Positions 1 through 7,317 are shown, numbered from the stretch's first letter. The stretch: DNA of 24,641 nt from a virus (IMGVR_UViG_3300030102_002225:1-24641), one strand, 5' to 3'. Notes: generated by a model from the letters alone, not told the origin. Numbers and translations are program-made.

Positions 1-2
1 CC

Positions 3-1028
3 CTTCCCTGGAACGGCTACACCGTCGCCTCTACATTCTCCGGTGCCGGGGGCTCCTGCCTCGGCTACAGGATGGCCGGGTATCGCGTCGCCTACGCCCT
101 CGAGTTCGTTGCCGAAGCGCAACGCTGCTACAAAGCGAACCATCCCAACAGTTATCTCGACGGCACCGACATACGGCAGCTAAAGCCAGAGCAGCTCCTA
201 CAACGCGCCGGAGTGGCAAAGGGCGACCTAGACATTCTCGACGGTTCTCCGCCCTGCTCAGCGTTCTCTACGGCAGGCGCTCGCGAAAAGAACTGGGGCA
301 AGGTCAAGTCGTATTCCGACCGCGCGCAACGCGTTGATGACCTTTTCTACGAATATGCCCGGATCCTCGAGGGTGTCCAACCGAAGGTCTTTGTTGCCGA
401 GAACGTCAGCGGTTTAATCAAAGGCACCGCTAAGGGTTACTTCAAACGGATCCTGCAGGCTCTTCGTGATTGCGGCTACGACGTCACCTGCCGCGTTCTC
501 GACGCCCGATGGCTCGGTGTGCCGCAGATGCGCAAGCGCACGATCTTCGTCGGCGTCAGAAACGACTTAAAGCTGCCGCCCGCTCATCCAAGTCCCTTCC
601 CTTACAGCTACAACGTCGGCGACGCCCTCGTGCCTACACCGCCTGACACCGAAGCTAAGTGGCTCAAGGAAGACACCGAAACCTATCGGTTTTGGTCGCA
701 GACGAAAGCAGGCGAAACGCTTGGAGATACCTGCAAGCGTCTAACAGGCAAGAACAGCTTCTTGACGCACTGCAAGCAATCGCCCCGCCTACCCGCAAAC
801 ACCATTACGCAGGGCACGCAACAGCTTTATCACTGGACAGAACCTCGAACCCTCACCCTCGGGGAGCTTCGCCGCATCGGCGGATTCCCTGATGATTTCA
901 TCCTCACCGGCACGTTTTCACAACAGTGGGAACGTATCGGTCGTGCTGTTCCTCCGTTAATGATGGCTCAGGTTGCTAAAACTATTGAGCAAGAGATCTT
1001 GTCAAAAATCGGTGGAGATACCCGCTAG
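3..1028 (+). CDS. C5-cytosine DNA methyltransferase, 5' end outside window
   Basis: Transfers a methyl group from S-adenosylmethionine to carbon 5 of cytosine in DNA, probably to protect phage DNA from host restriction or to mark it. The open frame runs to the window edge. Before the first ATG (72) it already reads TFSGAGGSCLGYRMAGY, the SAM-binding motif I, so the gene starts upstream and the ATG at 72 is not the true start. Later motifs are in order: the catalytic Pro-Cys motif DGSPPCSAF (Cys codon 255-257), the ENV motif (about 399-407), the QMRKRTIFVG motif (about 526-555), and the C-terminal IGGFPDD and GRAVPP motifs. The usual motif X asparagine (GNAVPP) is arginine here. About 342 residues are visible, close to full size for the family. 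The stop overlaps the next methyltransferase gene. The target sequence cannot be read from the gene. Confidence 0.93.
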   Translation, partial: LPWNGYTVASTFSGAGGSCLGYRMAGYRVAYALEFVAEAQRCYKANHPNSYLDGTDIRQLKPEQLLQRAGVAKGDLDILDGSPPCSAFSTAGAREKNWGKVKSYSDRAQRVDDLFYEYARILEGVQPKVFVAENVSGLIKGTAKGYFKRILQALRDCGYDVTCRVLDARWLGVPQMRKRTIFVGVRNDLKLPPAHPSPFPYSYNVGDALVPTPPDTEAKWLKEDTETYRFWSQTKAGETLGDTCKRLTGKNSFLTHCKQSPRLPANTITQGTQQLYHWTEPRTLTLGELRRIGGFPDDFILTGTFSQQWERIGRAVPPLMMAQVAKTIEQEILSKIGGDTR

Positions 1029-1665
1029 TTGGACATTTGAAACGTCGGATGTAGCAGCCGGCTTTGATAATCACGTCCGCGAACAGCTTCCCTGGTACGA
1101 CTTAGCAACCGCCGCGATCACTCACATCGCACGGCATTACATCCCGAAAGGCGGGCTGGTCTACGACATCGGTTGCGCTACCGGCAACATCGGTCGCAGC
1201 CTCGAGGCAACGCTAAAAGCTCGTGACGCTCGACTCGTCGGCATTGATCCTTCCGACGAGATGCGGAAGATCTACAACGCCCCGGGCATCTTCGTCTGCT
1301 CCCCGGCGGAGTCCTACGAATATGAGCCCTTTGACCTAGGCATCTCGTTCTTGACGCTGATGTTCGTCGAGCCGAGCAAGCGCCGTCAGTTCGTTCTCGA
1401 CCTGCTTGATAAGTGCCGACCCGGTGGCGCGATCATCATTTTCGACAAGCTTGAAACGGCACACGGTTACTTCGGCACCGTGATGACTCGTTTGACCCTC
1501 GCAGGTAAATATGAGGCCGGTGTAAACGCTCAGGAGATAATTGAGAAAGAATTGTCTCTTGCCGGAGTGCAAAGACCCATAACATTGGAGCAACTACCCG
1601 GCGCTCCCTATCAGTGGTTCCGTTTCGGTGATTTCGCCGGTTACATCCTCGAGAAACCGATCTAA
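1012..1665 (+). CDS. CmoA-like SAM-dependent methyltransferase
   Basis: Class I methyltransferase. Motif I is VYDIGCATGNIG, followed by the acidic ribose-binding turn VGIDPSDEM. The layout (FDNHVREQLPWYD before motif I, then the LMFVEPSKR and RPGGAIIIFDK segments) resembles the CmoA/SAM-binding family that acts in wobble-uridine tRNA modification. Close phage relatives have unproven substrates, so I claim only the fold. The start is uncertain. The frame is open upstream with TTG at 973 and 985 and GTG at 1012, and none has a good ribosome site. I chose GTG 1012 because recognisable similarity begins just after it. It overlaps the cytosine methyltransferase gene in another frame, and its TAA shares one base with the next ATG (TAATG), which suggests coupled translation with the terminase genes. 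Confidence 0.8.
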   Translation: MEIPASWTFETSDVAAGFDNHVREQLPWYDLATAAITHIARHYIPKGGLVYDIGCATGNIGRSLEATLKARDARLVGIDPSDEMRKIYNAPGIFVCSPAESYEYEPFDLGISFLTLMFVEPSKRRQFVLDLLDKCRPGGAIIIFDKLETAHGYFGTVMTRLTLAGKYEAGVNAQEIIEKELSLAGVQRPITLEQLPGAPYQWFRFGDFAGYILEKPI

Positions 1666-1982
1666 TGGCTAAATCGACAAAGATCGAAGTTGATATGCGG
1701 GTCAACCGAGTCGCTCGCCTCTTAGCGAACGGGGCGGTGCGCTCGGAGATCGTTCAATACGCTACGAACGAGTGGGGGGTGTCGGATCGGCAGACAGACA
1801 ACTACATCGCGAAGGCGAGAGAGCTGATCCGCGCTGACTGGGAGATCGACCGGCGCAGTTTCACTGCGGAGATCCTTGCCCAGCTTTCGAGCATTCAGAA
1901 AGAGGCCAGGAAGACCGGCAACCTCAGCGTCGCCCTAGGTTGCGTCAATCAAGCCGCGAAGGTCGCGCGGTTGTTTGAATGA
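1665..1982 (+). CDS. Terminase small subunit (TerS)
   Basis: A 105-residue, helix-rich protein directly upstream of the large terminase. Residues about 10-50 form a helix-turn-helix-like segment (RLLANGAVRSEIVQYA, then WGVSDRQTDNYI), the kind that recognises the packaging start on phage DNA. The C-terminal half is helical and charged, as expected for the ring-forming part of TerS. The ATG overlaps the previous TAA by one base, and its own TGA overlaps the TerL ATG by four bases (ATGA), typical of coupled terminase subunits. Size and position fit TerS well. The assignment rests mainly on context and the HTH pattern, because TerS sequences diverge strongly. Confidence 0.82.
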   Translation: MAKSTKIEVDMRVNRVARLLANGAVRSEIVQYATNEWGVSDRQTDNYIAKARELIRADWEIDRRSFTAEILAQLSSIQKEARKTGNLSVALGCVNQAAKVARLFE

Positions 1983-3304
1983 GCATCCTGGCGTCAGTCC
2001 CGGGGGGCTCGATCCTCTCCGCTATCGAGTCCGCAACGCCCTTCACCGAGGCTGATCTGCGCGGATACGTCGATGGGCTAGCCGAGGGGCTAACAGGGCC
2101 CCAGCGCGAGGTGTGGGAGGCAAACAAGCGGTTCAAGCTGCTGTGCTCCGGTCGTCGTTTCGGTAAGACCTACCTGTGCATCACTCGGCTGATCTGCTGG
2201 GCGATGGAAAAGCCCGGGAGCCTGTGCTGGTACGTCACCGCGAACTATCGGATGGCGAAGCAAATCGCATGGCGTCAACTCAAGGCGATGGCCCCTGAGG
2301 AGCTGGTCGTTAAGCGGAACGAGTCGGACCTCTCGATCGAGTTCGCCAACGGCAGCCTGATCGCTCTGCGGGGCGCGGATAACGAGGACAGCCTGCGGGG
2401 TGTAAGCCTTTCGGCGCTTGTGATCGATGAGGCCGCATACGTCAAGCAGACGGCTTGGGAGATGGTCCTACGTCCTGCCCTATCAGACCAAAACGGCCCG
2501 GCCTGGTTCATTACTACCCCGGCAGGTCTTAACTGGTTCCACGACCTGTGGGAGCAGGCTCAGGAGCAAGCGGACTGGGACACCTTCTCCTTTACGACGA
2601 TTCAGGGCGGCAATGTTTCGGCGGAGGAGATCGAGGCCGCGCGGAACACTCTCGATGAACGCACCTTTAGGCAAGAATACCTAGCAAGCTTCGAGACGCT
2701 CTCGGGTCGGGTCTACCCCGGGTTCGATGACGAGAACATCAGCGAAGACGTTAAGGACACCGGCGGGCCGATCTACTGGGGCACTGACTTCAACGTCAGC
2801 ATCATGGCCGGCGTTCTCGGCAGCAGGGTCGGCGACACGCTTCATATCTGGGACGAGCTCGCCGTCAAGCAGTCGAACACCGACGAGGTATGCGCGATGC
2901 TTCGCGCTCGGTTCCCTGATCGGCAGATCATCGCCTATCCGGACCCAACCGGCTCAGCTCGTAAGACGTCCTCAGCCGGGCGTACAGATCACGACATCAT
3001 CCGTCGCTTCGGCTTCAGCTGTATAAGCCCGAAGGCTCCGTGGGCCGTGAAAGACAAAATTAACGCGACAAATTGGATGATCCGAACGGCGAAAGGCAGT
3101 CTGCGTCTATTCGTACATCCCCGCTGTAAACACACAATCAAGGCTCTAAAAAACGTGACCTACAAGCAAGGTGCGGAAGACTATGTGATCGACAAGTCGG
3201 CAAACATCGAGCACTGGACTGACGGGCTCGGCTACCTAATCCTCGGCGCGTTTAATCCTCTGCACGAACGCGCTGGACGGGGCACTGGCATCAGGCTTTA
3301 CTAA
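1979..3304 (+). CDS. Terminase large subunit (TerL), ATPase plus nuclease
   Basis: The motor that pumps DNA into the prohead and cuts the concatemer. N-terminal ATPase: Walker A SGRRFGKT (residues 57-64), Walker B LVIDEA (147-152) with the catalytic Glu, and a coupling motif FITTP (177-181). C-terminal RNase H-like nuclease: acidic residues in YWGTDFN (Asp 270), WDELAV (Glu 293) and AYPDPTG (Asp 322), with a further DGLGYLI motif near the end. At 441 residues it is a normal length with no break. It starts at an ATGA overlap with TerS. Codon choice is C/G-rich at third positions, like the two methyltransferase genes and unlike the portal gene that follows 27 nt later. Confidence 0.96.
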   Translation: MSILASVPGGSILSAIESATPFTEADLRGYVDGLAEGLTGPQREVWEANKRFKLLCSGRRFGKTYLCITRLICWAMEKPGSLCWYVTANYRMAKQIAWRQLKAMAPEELVVKRNESDLSIEFANGSLIALRGADNEDSLRGVSLSALVIDEAAYVKQTAWEMVLRPALSDQNGPAWFITTPAGLNWFHDLWEQAQEQADWDTFSFTTIQGGNVSAEEIEAARNTLDERTFRQEYLASFETLSGRVYPGFDDENISEDVKDTGGPIYWGTDFNVSIMAGVLGSRVGDTLHIWDELAVKQSNTDEVCAMLRARFPDRQIIAYPDPTGSARKTSSAGRTDHDIIRRFGFSCISPKAPWAVKDKINATNWMIRTAKGSLRLFVHPRCKHTIKALKNVTYKQGAEDYVIDKSANIEHWTDGLGYLILGAFNPLHERAGRGTGIRLY

Positions 3305-3331
3305 ACTGATTGCGATGGGCGGGTTCTAGCT

Positions 3332-4786
3332 GTGTACTCAGGCTTTTCTGGTCGCCAACGTGTTGGCAACGTTACGACGGTTGAAAGCCCCAACACGGCT
3401 TACGTCAATATGGAGCCGCATTGGCTGCTGATCGAGGCGTTGATGCAGGGCACCTATGGCGTAAGAAAGAAACACCGAAAGTATTTGCCACAAGAGCCGA
3501 GAGAACTTGATGAGTCATATGACAACAGGTTGATGCGTTCAACGCTTGCGCCTTATTACGTCAGGCTTGAGCGAATGCTGGCGGGCATGTTGACCCGCAA
3601 GCCCGTCCGTCTTGAAGACGTCAGCGATGTCGTCACTGAGCAGCTATTTGACGTTGATTTGCAGGGCAATGACCTGAACGTTTGGACATACGAAACTGCT
3701 CGCAAGTGCATCCGCTACGGCCACGTCGGCGTCTTGGTTGATGCTCCTAAGGCTGGTGACAATGGGCGGCCTTACTGGACCCAATACACGCCACGGGACA
3801 TTTTAGGCTGGCGCAGTGAAATCAAGGACGGCAAGCAGAAGTTGACGCAGGTGCGCCTGATGGAGGAGATAACCGTGCCTGATGGGCTGTACGGCGAGAA
3901 GCAGGTACAGCAGGTGCGTGTGTTGACCCCTGGCGCTTTTGAAATACATCAAAAGGACAAGAAAGGCGACTTTGTTCTTATTGATGAAGGGACGACGAGC
4001 TTGACCGAGATCCCGTTTGCTGTTGCCTATTCAAACCGCGTCGGTGTTCTTGAATCGCGTCCACCGCTTGCAGATATTGCCGAGCTGAATCTCAAGGCGT
4101 ACCAGGTGCAAAGCGATTTGGACAATCAGCTGCATATCAGCGCCGTTCCGATGCTGGCAATCTTCGGGTTCCCGCAGTCAGCAGAAGAGATCAGCGCAGG
4201 CCCAGGCGAAGCGATGGCGCTTCCTGAAGGTGCCTCGGCACAGTACATCGAGCCATCAGGCAACAGCTACAGCGCACAGTTCCAGCGGCTCGAACAGATC
4301 GCCAGCCAGATCAATGAGCTTGGCCTTGCTGCTGTGTTAGGTCAGAAGCTCAGCGCAGAGACAGCAGAGTCAAAGCGGATCGACCGCAGCCAGGGCGACT
4401 CCACGATGATGGTGATCGCTCAGCAAATGCAGGATTTAATCGACAACTGCCTGCAGTTTCACGCTAAATATATGCAGCAGCCGCAAGCCGGTAGCAGCTT
4501 TGTCAATCGTGATTTCTTGGGCGACCGCCTTGAGCCACAGGAGATACAAGCGTTGCTGCAGCTCTACAGCGCAGGCACGATCACACAGGAAACGCTGCTC
4601 AAGCAACTTTCAGTTGGCGAAGTCCTTGGCGATGACTTTGACGTTGAGCAAGAACTGGACGCGACACAATCCGGCGGGCTGATCGAAATGCAGCAGCCTG
4701 AACCTGAGCCTGCGCCTGAAACAGAGGCCACAATGCCAGAAGCAGAAGAGGGGCAAGAGGATGAGCTGGATGAGCAGGCTGCGTAG
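3332..4786 (+). CDS. Portal protein (DUF4055 type)
   Basis: Forms the dodecameric ring at one capsid vertex through which DNA enters and to which the neck attaches. The sequence matches the DUF4055 portal pattern: an N-terminal SPNTAYVNMEPHWLLIEALM segment, a GRPYWTQYTPRDILGWR stretch, LNLKAYQVQSDLDNQLH, a GPGEAMALPEGASAQYIE segment, then the long helical LEQIASQINELG region. GTG 3332 is the first possible start after the in-frame TerL stop, and it keeps the conserved N-terminus, so I prefer it over ATG 3410. The last 50 residues are very acidic and rich in Glu, Pro and Gln, and the final 26 nt overlap the next gene. 484 residues is normal for the family. Confidence 0.92.
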   Translation: MYSGFSGRQRVGNVTTVESPNTAYVNMEPHWLLIEALMQGTYGVRKKHRKYLPQEPRELDESYDNRLMRSTLAPYYVRLERMLAGMLTRKPVRLEDVSDVVTEQLFDVDLQGNDLNVWTYETARKCIRYGHVGVLVDAPKAGDNGRPYWTQYTPRDILGWRSEIKDGKQKLTQVRLMEEITVPDGLYGEKQVQQVRVLTPGAFEIHQKDKKGDFVLIDEGTTSLTEIPFAVAYSNRVGVLESRPPLADIAELNLKAYQVQSDLDNQLHISAVPMLAIFGFPQSAEEISAGPGEAMALPEGASAQYIEPSGNSYSAQFQRLEQIASQINELGLAAVLGQKLSAETAESKRIDRSQGDSTMMVIAQQMQDLIDNCLQFHAKYMQQPQAGSSFVNRDFLGDRLEPQEIQALLQLYSAGTITQETLLKQLSVGEVLGDDFDVEQELDATQSGGLIEMQQPEPEPAPETEATMPEAEEGQEDELDEQAA

Positions 4787-5039
4787 GCCAAATCCAAACC
4801 GCAAACAGCTGCTGTTCTTCACTCAAGATCAGCTAAAGGAAAACTACTTTGCTGTCGTCCGAATCACTTGGTTTGCTGCCGGTCAGATCTGTGCAATCAC
4901 TGAGTCTGTTGTGTACCAAAGCGACCTCGAAGCAGTTGCTGAGTTCTCTGGAATTATTGGGGAAGCTTTGCGGGGTGGTGCTGACGTTTCGGTGGTTTGT
5001 ATTGCGTCATCTAAGGATGTTGGTTTGGAGCCAGCATGA
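4761..5039 (+). CDS. Small protein of unknown function between portal and MuF-like gene
   Basis: A 92-residue protein I do not recognise. It begins inside the portal gene in another frame (26 nt overlap) at an ATG preceded directly by a purine-rich AAGAGG, a short-spaced ribosome site lying within the portal's acidic tail codons. It ends with an ATGA overlap into the head morphogenesis gene. The N-terminus is basic (RLRRPNPNRK). The middle has aromatic and hydrophobic beta-like stretches and no clear transmembrane helix or signal peptide. Its place between portal and MuF-like protein, with coupled overlaps on both sides, suggests a virion or head-assembly role, but nothing in the sequence proves it. 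Confidence 0.75.
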   Translation: MSWMSRLRRPNPNRKQLLFFTQDQLKENYFAVVRITWFAAGQICAITESVVYQSDLEAVAEFSGIIGEALRGGADVSVVCIASSKDVGLEPA

Positions 5040-6226
5040 GCGAACCTGAAGCCTTTTACAGACAGGCGATTGACCTGAACCGATACAGCAACCACGTCGC
5101 GCTCAATGTCATGCGGGCGTACAACGACATCGTGATTGATGCGTTGCAGAAGCTTGATGATGTGGGCACGCTGAACCCAAGGGAAGCCGCCAGGCTTAAT
5201 GCTTTGTTGGCTCAGGTGCGCGAAAGTCTTGATACGTGGGCAGGTGATACCTCGGTTTATGTAGTTCAGGAGCTGAACGGTTTGGCCCGGCTCCAAGCTG
5301 ATTTCATATCGGGGCAGATCAAGGATGTGGTGAAGCCAAGCCTGGCTAATACTGTCCGCACTGTTGAGATCACCCCGGATTTTGCGCGGTCTGTTGTGTT
5401 GGCTGATCCGACCGACATCAGCGCGGCTGTGCTGCAGCCAAGCCTTGAGCAGCAGATAAGCGGTCAGTTTCCTGGTCTTGTGAGTCTTGATGCTAGAAAA
5501 GGCGCGGCGTTGATTTTGCCAGACGGCAAAAAGCTTGGCTCAGCGTTCCGGCAGCTGGCTGAAAAATCTGCCGATAAGTTCCGTGTCACCGTCAGGAATG
5601 GCCTGCTGACAGGTGAAAATATGCGTGACATGGTCAAACGCCTGCGGGGTAACTTGCGTTTTGCAGATAACGCAGGGATTAGTCAAACCATTGCAAAAGG
5701 CGGTGAGCTGACAACTGTTACTGATGCACAAATCAGAACGTTGATACGAACTTCAATCACACGTCTGACAAGCACTGTCAACGAGCAAATGTATATCGCC
5801 AACCGGCACCTAATAGACAAGTACCGTTATAGAGCAACTTTGGATTTGAACACCACTGCGATTTGCCAGTCCTTAGATGGCAAGGTATTTGAGTTTGGCA
5901 AGGGTCCAATGCCAGAGCAGCACTATGGCTGCAGGTCAACCATCGTGTTTGTGACAAAGACTGAAGCCGAAGGTGATTTCCGGTCGCGGGAAAAGCGCGC
6001 CGCACTTGGTGGCCTTGTCCCCAACGACATGACATACCCAGAATGGATTGCAACTCAATCAGTCGCTGCTCAGGAAAAGGCATTTGGGGGCAAGGGCAAA
6101 GCGCGGTTGTTCAGAAGCCTGCTAAGCAAAGGAGAAACACCGAAAACCGCTTTTGCCAAGTTCGTCAGAAGTGATGGGTCGGAGGTAACTTTGAAGGACT
6201 TGCTCGCTAGGTACGGTGCCCCTTAA
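5036..6226 (+). CDS. Phage head morphogenesis protein (SPP1 gp7 / Mu F family)
   Basis: Minor head protein of the Mu gpF/SPP1 gp7 family, which associates with the portal and is carried in small numbers inside the capsid. The N-terminal two thirds is helical. The diagnostic domain lies around nt 5,860-5,945: ICQSLDGKVF, then MPEQHYGCRSTIVF, that is Cys-x4-Asp-Gly...His-x2-Gly-Cys-Arg-Ser. The paired Cys and His in this motif are characteristic. The start is an ATGA overlap with the preceding gene. At 396 residues it is a standalone MuF-like protein with no obvious C-terminal toxin or protease fused. Its last codons overlap the start of a tiny downstream gene. Confidence 0.88.
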   Translation: MSEPEAFYRQAIDLNRYSNHVALNVMRAYNDIVIDALQKLDDVGTLNPREAARLNALLAQVRESLDTWAGDTSVYVVQELNGLARLQADFISGQIKDVVKPSLANTVRTVEITPDFARSVVLADPTDISAAVLQPSLEQQISGQFPGLVSLDARKGAALILPDGKKLGSAFRQLAEKSADKFRVTVRNGLLTGENMRDMVKRLRGNLRFADNAGISQTIAKGGELTTVTDAQIRTLIRTSITRLTSTVNEQMYIANRHLIDKYRYRATLDLNTTAICQSLDGKVFEFGKGPMPEQHYGCRSTIVFVTKTEAEGDFRSREKRAALGGLVPNDMTYPEWIATQSVAAQEKAFGGKGKARLFRSLLSKGETPKTAFAKFVRSDGSEVTLKDLLARYGAP

Positions 6227-6347
6227 ACGCGGTAGCAGCAAGCAAGTCATCTCTGAAAACATCCGCAGGCTGATGCGTGAGGGCAAAAGCCGGTCACAGG
6301 CGGCAGCGATTGCGTTCAAGGAAGCCGGGAAACGGCGCAAGCGTTAA
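6216..6347 (+). CDS. Tiny basic protein, DUF6496-like
   Basis: A 43-residue protein read from GTG 6216, overlapping the end of the head morphogenesis gene by 11 nt. It starts MPLKRGSSKQVISENIRRLM, continues with a SRSQAAAIAFKEA helix, and ends in KRRKR. The order (MPLK-G-S-K-x-VISENI, then REGKSRSQAAAIA) matches a small family common in phages that I recall as DUF6496. Strongly basic and probably two short helices. Function unknown. The GTG start follows from the conserved N-terminus. An AGG lies only 4 nt upstream, so initiation may depend on coupling. First of a run of six very small genes before the scaffold gene. Confidence 0.72.
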   Translation: MPLKRGSSKQVISENIRRLMREGKSRSQAAAIAFKEAGKRRKR

Positions 6348-6375
6348 TCTTTTGTTGTACCCACCTGTTTGTTCA

Positions 6376-6486
6376 ATGGCACTGCACAGCAAGTACAAGT
6401 TCACGGAGCAGGGCGCTGAGGCCAAACCCAAGGCGACGGCCAAGAAAAAGTCCGCTAAAAAGGAAGCACCTACGGAGGCTGACTGA
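6376..6486 (+). CDS. Tiny Lys-rich protein of unknown function
   Basis: A 36-residue frame, MALHSKYKFTEQ followed by a Lys/Ala-rich stretch (PKATAKKKSAKKEA), ending TEAD. Its TGA shares one base with the next ATG (TGATG). The same frame is open upstream from ATG 6277, but that part shadows the preceding gene, so I use ATG 6376. No Shine-Dalgarno sequence is visible before it. Composition is like a histone tail or nucleic-acid-binding linker, but this is only compositional. Support comes from tight packing with the following two genes. It could be non-coding. Confidence 0.5.
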   Translation: MALHSKYKFTEQGAEAKPKATAKKKSAKKEAPTEAD

Positions 6487-6566
6487 TGCCTAGCGGACCT
6501 GGCACCTACGGCTCAAAGATGGGCCGTCCTCCTAAGAAAAAGAAGAAGGGAAGCAAGAAAAAGTAA
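6486..6566 (+). CDS. Tiny basic peptide (26 aa)
   Basis: Reads MPSGPGTYGSKMGRPPKKKK and ends in a run of Lys, Gly and Ser. ATG overlaps the previous TGA by one base and its TAA overlaps the next ATG by one base, so it sits exactly between two reading frames with no spare sequence. The GTYGSKMGRPPKK pattern resembles small peptides I know from other phage head regions, where they have no known role. Very basic. Too short for statistical support, so the case rests on the stop-start coupling on both sides. Confidence 0.5.
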   Translation: MPSGPGTYGSKMGRPPKKKKKGSKKK

Positions 6567-6805
6567 TGGCACGGAAGCTGCGGCGCGTTCCGAAGGACAA
6601 GGCTACCGGCCTTCCTAAGAAGTACCTCTCGGGTGCGAAGAACCGCGCTGCGAAGGCCCGTGAGATCAAGCGAACCGCTGAGGCTTACAAGGCTGGCGAG
6701 TTCATCGACATCAAAGCCGTTTCTAAATCGAGGACTGAGCAAGGTGGCCCCAAAAAGAAAGCCCGCAAGAAAGCCACTCGACGAAAAAATAAGAGAGTCT
6801 CTTAA
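6566..6805 (+). CDS. Small basic protein, N-terminal-half match to DUF5824-like proteins
   Basis: A 79-residue, very basic protein. Residues about 6-30 read RVPKDKATGLPKKYLSGAKN, then a Lys/Arg/Ala-rich helix AKAREIKRTAEAYKAGEF. The VPKD-TGLPKKYLSG element is the usual N-terminal signature of a small phage family that I associate with DUF5824. The expected C-terminal signature (KGQGAYLSSGSR) is not in this frame. It lies just downstream in the +1 frame, in the overlapping gene at 6744. Either these are two genes, or a formerly single protein is split by a frameshift. The start is a TAATG overlap with the previous frame. Confidence 0.65.
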   Translation: MARKLRRVPKDKATGLPKKYLSGAKNRAAKAREIKRTAEAYKAGEFIDIKAVSKSRTEQGGPKKKARKKATRRKNKRVS

Positions 6806-7007
6806 GCAGAAAGCCAAAAACAGCCGCTTTTTCCAAGCTGAGCTGACTGAGGTGTATCGCAAAGGGCAGGGCGCTTATCTGTCGAGCGGTTCTCGTAATG
6901 TGTCGATGGAGGCTTGGGCTATGGGTCGGGTCAATGCCTACATGAAGGGTGGCAAGGCTCGAACGGTTGATGCTGCGATCTACGCCCGCTACAACAAAAA
7001 ACGATGA
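6744..7007 (+). CDS. Small basic protein, C-terminal-half match to DUF5824-like proteins
   Basis: An 87-residue protein starting at GTG 6744, with GAGG at about 6729-6732 upstream. It begins MAPKRKPARKPLDEKIRESL, continues QKAKNSRFFQAELTEVYRKG, then QGAYLSSGSR and AWAMGRVNAYMKGG. The KAKNSR, VYRKGQGAYLSSGSR and AWAMGRVN blocks are a clear conserved signature that I know from small proteins encoded near phage head genes. The first 62 nt overlap the preceding gene in another frame. The frame is also open further upstream (GTG 6633), but that part shadows the other gene. TGA overlaps the next ATG by four bases. Function unknown, probably virion-associated. Confidence 0.75.
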   Translation: MAPKRKPARKPLDEKIRESLKQKAKNSRFFQAELTEVYRKGQGAYLSSGSRNVSMEAWAMGRVNAYMKGGKARTVDAAIYARYNKKR

Positions 7008-7282
7008 GCATTCAGCATCCTCAAGGCGGACGGTTTGAGGGTTACGGCAAGCCCAAGAAAACCCCTGATCATCCCAAGTACGCAGCCGCCGTTGTCATCA
7101 AAGAGAATGGCCGTGATCGCTTGATTCGTTTCGGCTTGCAGGGAGCAAAGCGTTTCCCCGAGCGCAAGGGTGAAAGTAAGGCTGCAGCGGAGGCACGGAG
7201 CAACTGGAAGAAACGCCACGCGCAAAACATTCGCCGTGGACCCACATCTGCCGCCTACTGGGCGAATAAATTTCTTTGGTAG
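7004..7282 (+). CDS. Small conserved basic phage protein
   Basis: A 92-residue protein. Notable blocks: YAAAVVIKENGRDRLIRFGL, then GAKRFPERKGESKAAAEARS, and the C-terminal WKKRHAQNIRRGPTSAAYWA plus NKFLW. The pattern RFG...RR-x-W-x-ARH-x-N...SAAYWANK-W recurs in small proteins of many phages. No function is established that I know of. Rich in Lys, Arg and aromatic residues, no membrane segment. It starts at an ATGA overlap with the preceding gene and is followed by a short intergenic stretch with two overlapping inverted repeats before the scaffold gene. Last of the six-gene cluster of small proteins. Confidence 0.78.
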   Translation: MSIQHPQGGRFEGYGKPKKTPDHPKYAAAVVIKENGRDRLIRFGLQGAKRFPERKGESKAAAEARSNWKKRHAQNIRRGPTSAAYWANKFLW

Positions 7283-7313
7283 TAGATTTGGCGTGAAATC
7301 TAGCCCGTGGCTA
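7283..7313 (+). promoter_or_regulatory. Two overlapping inverted repeats upstream of scaffold gene
   Basis: TAGATTT (7283-7289) pairs perfectly with AAATCTA (7296-7302) across a 6-nt loop, and TAGCC (7301-7305) pairs with GGCTA (7309-7313) across a 3-nt loop. The stems share TA at 7301-7302, so full formation of both at once is excluded. They fill the gap between the stop at 7282 and the scaffold ATG at 7318. No T-run follows, so this is not an intrinsic terminator. It could be an RNA processing or translation-control element. Confidence 0.4.
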
Positions 7314-7317
7314 ATTC

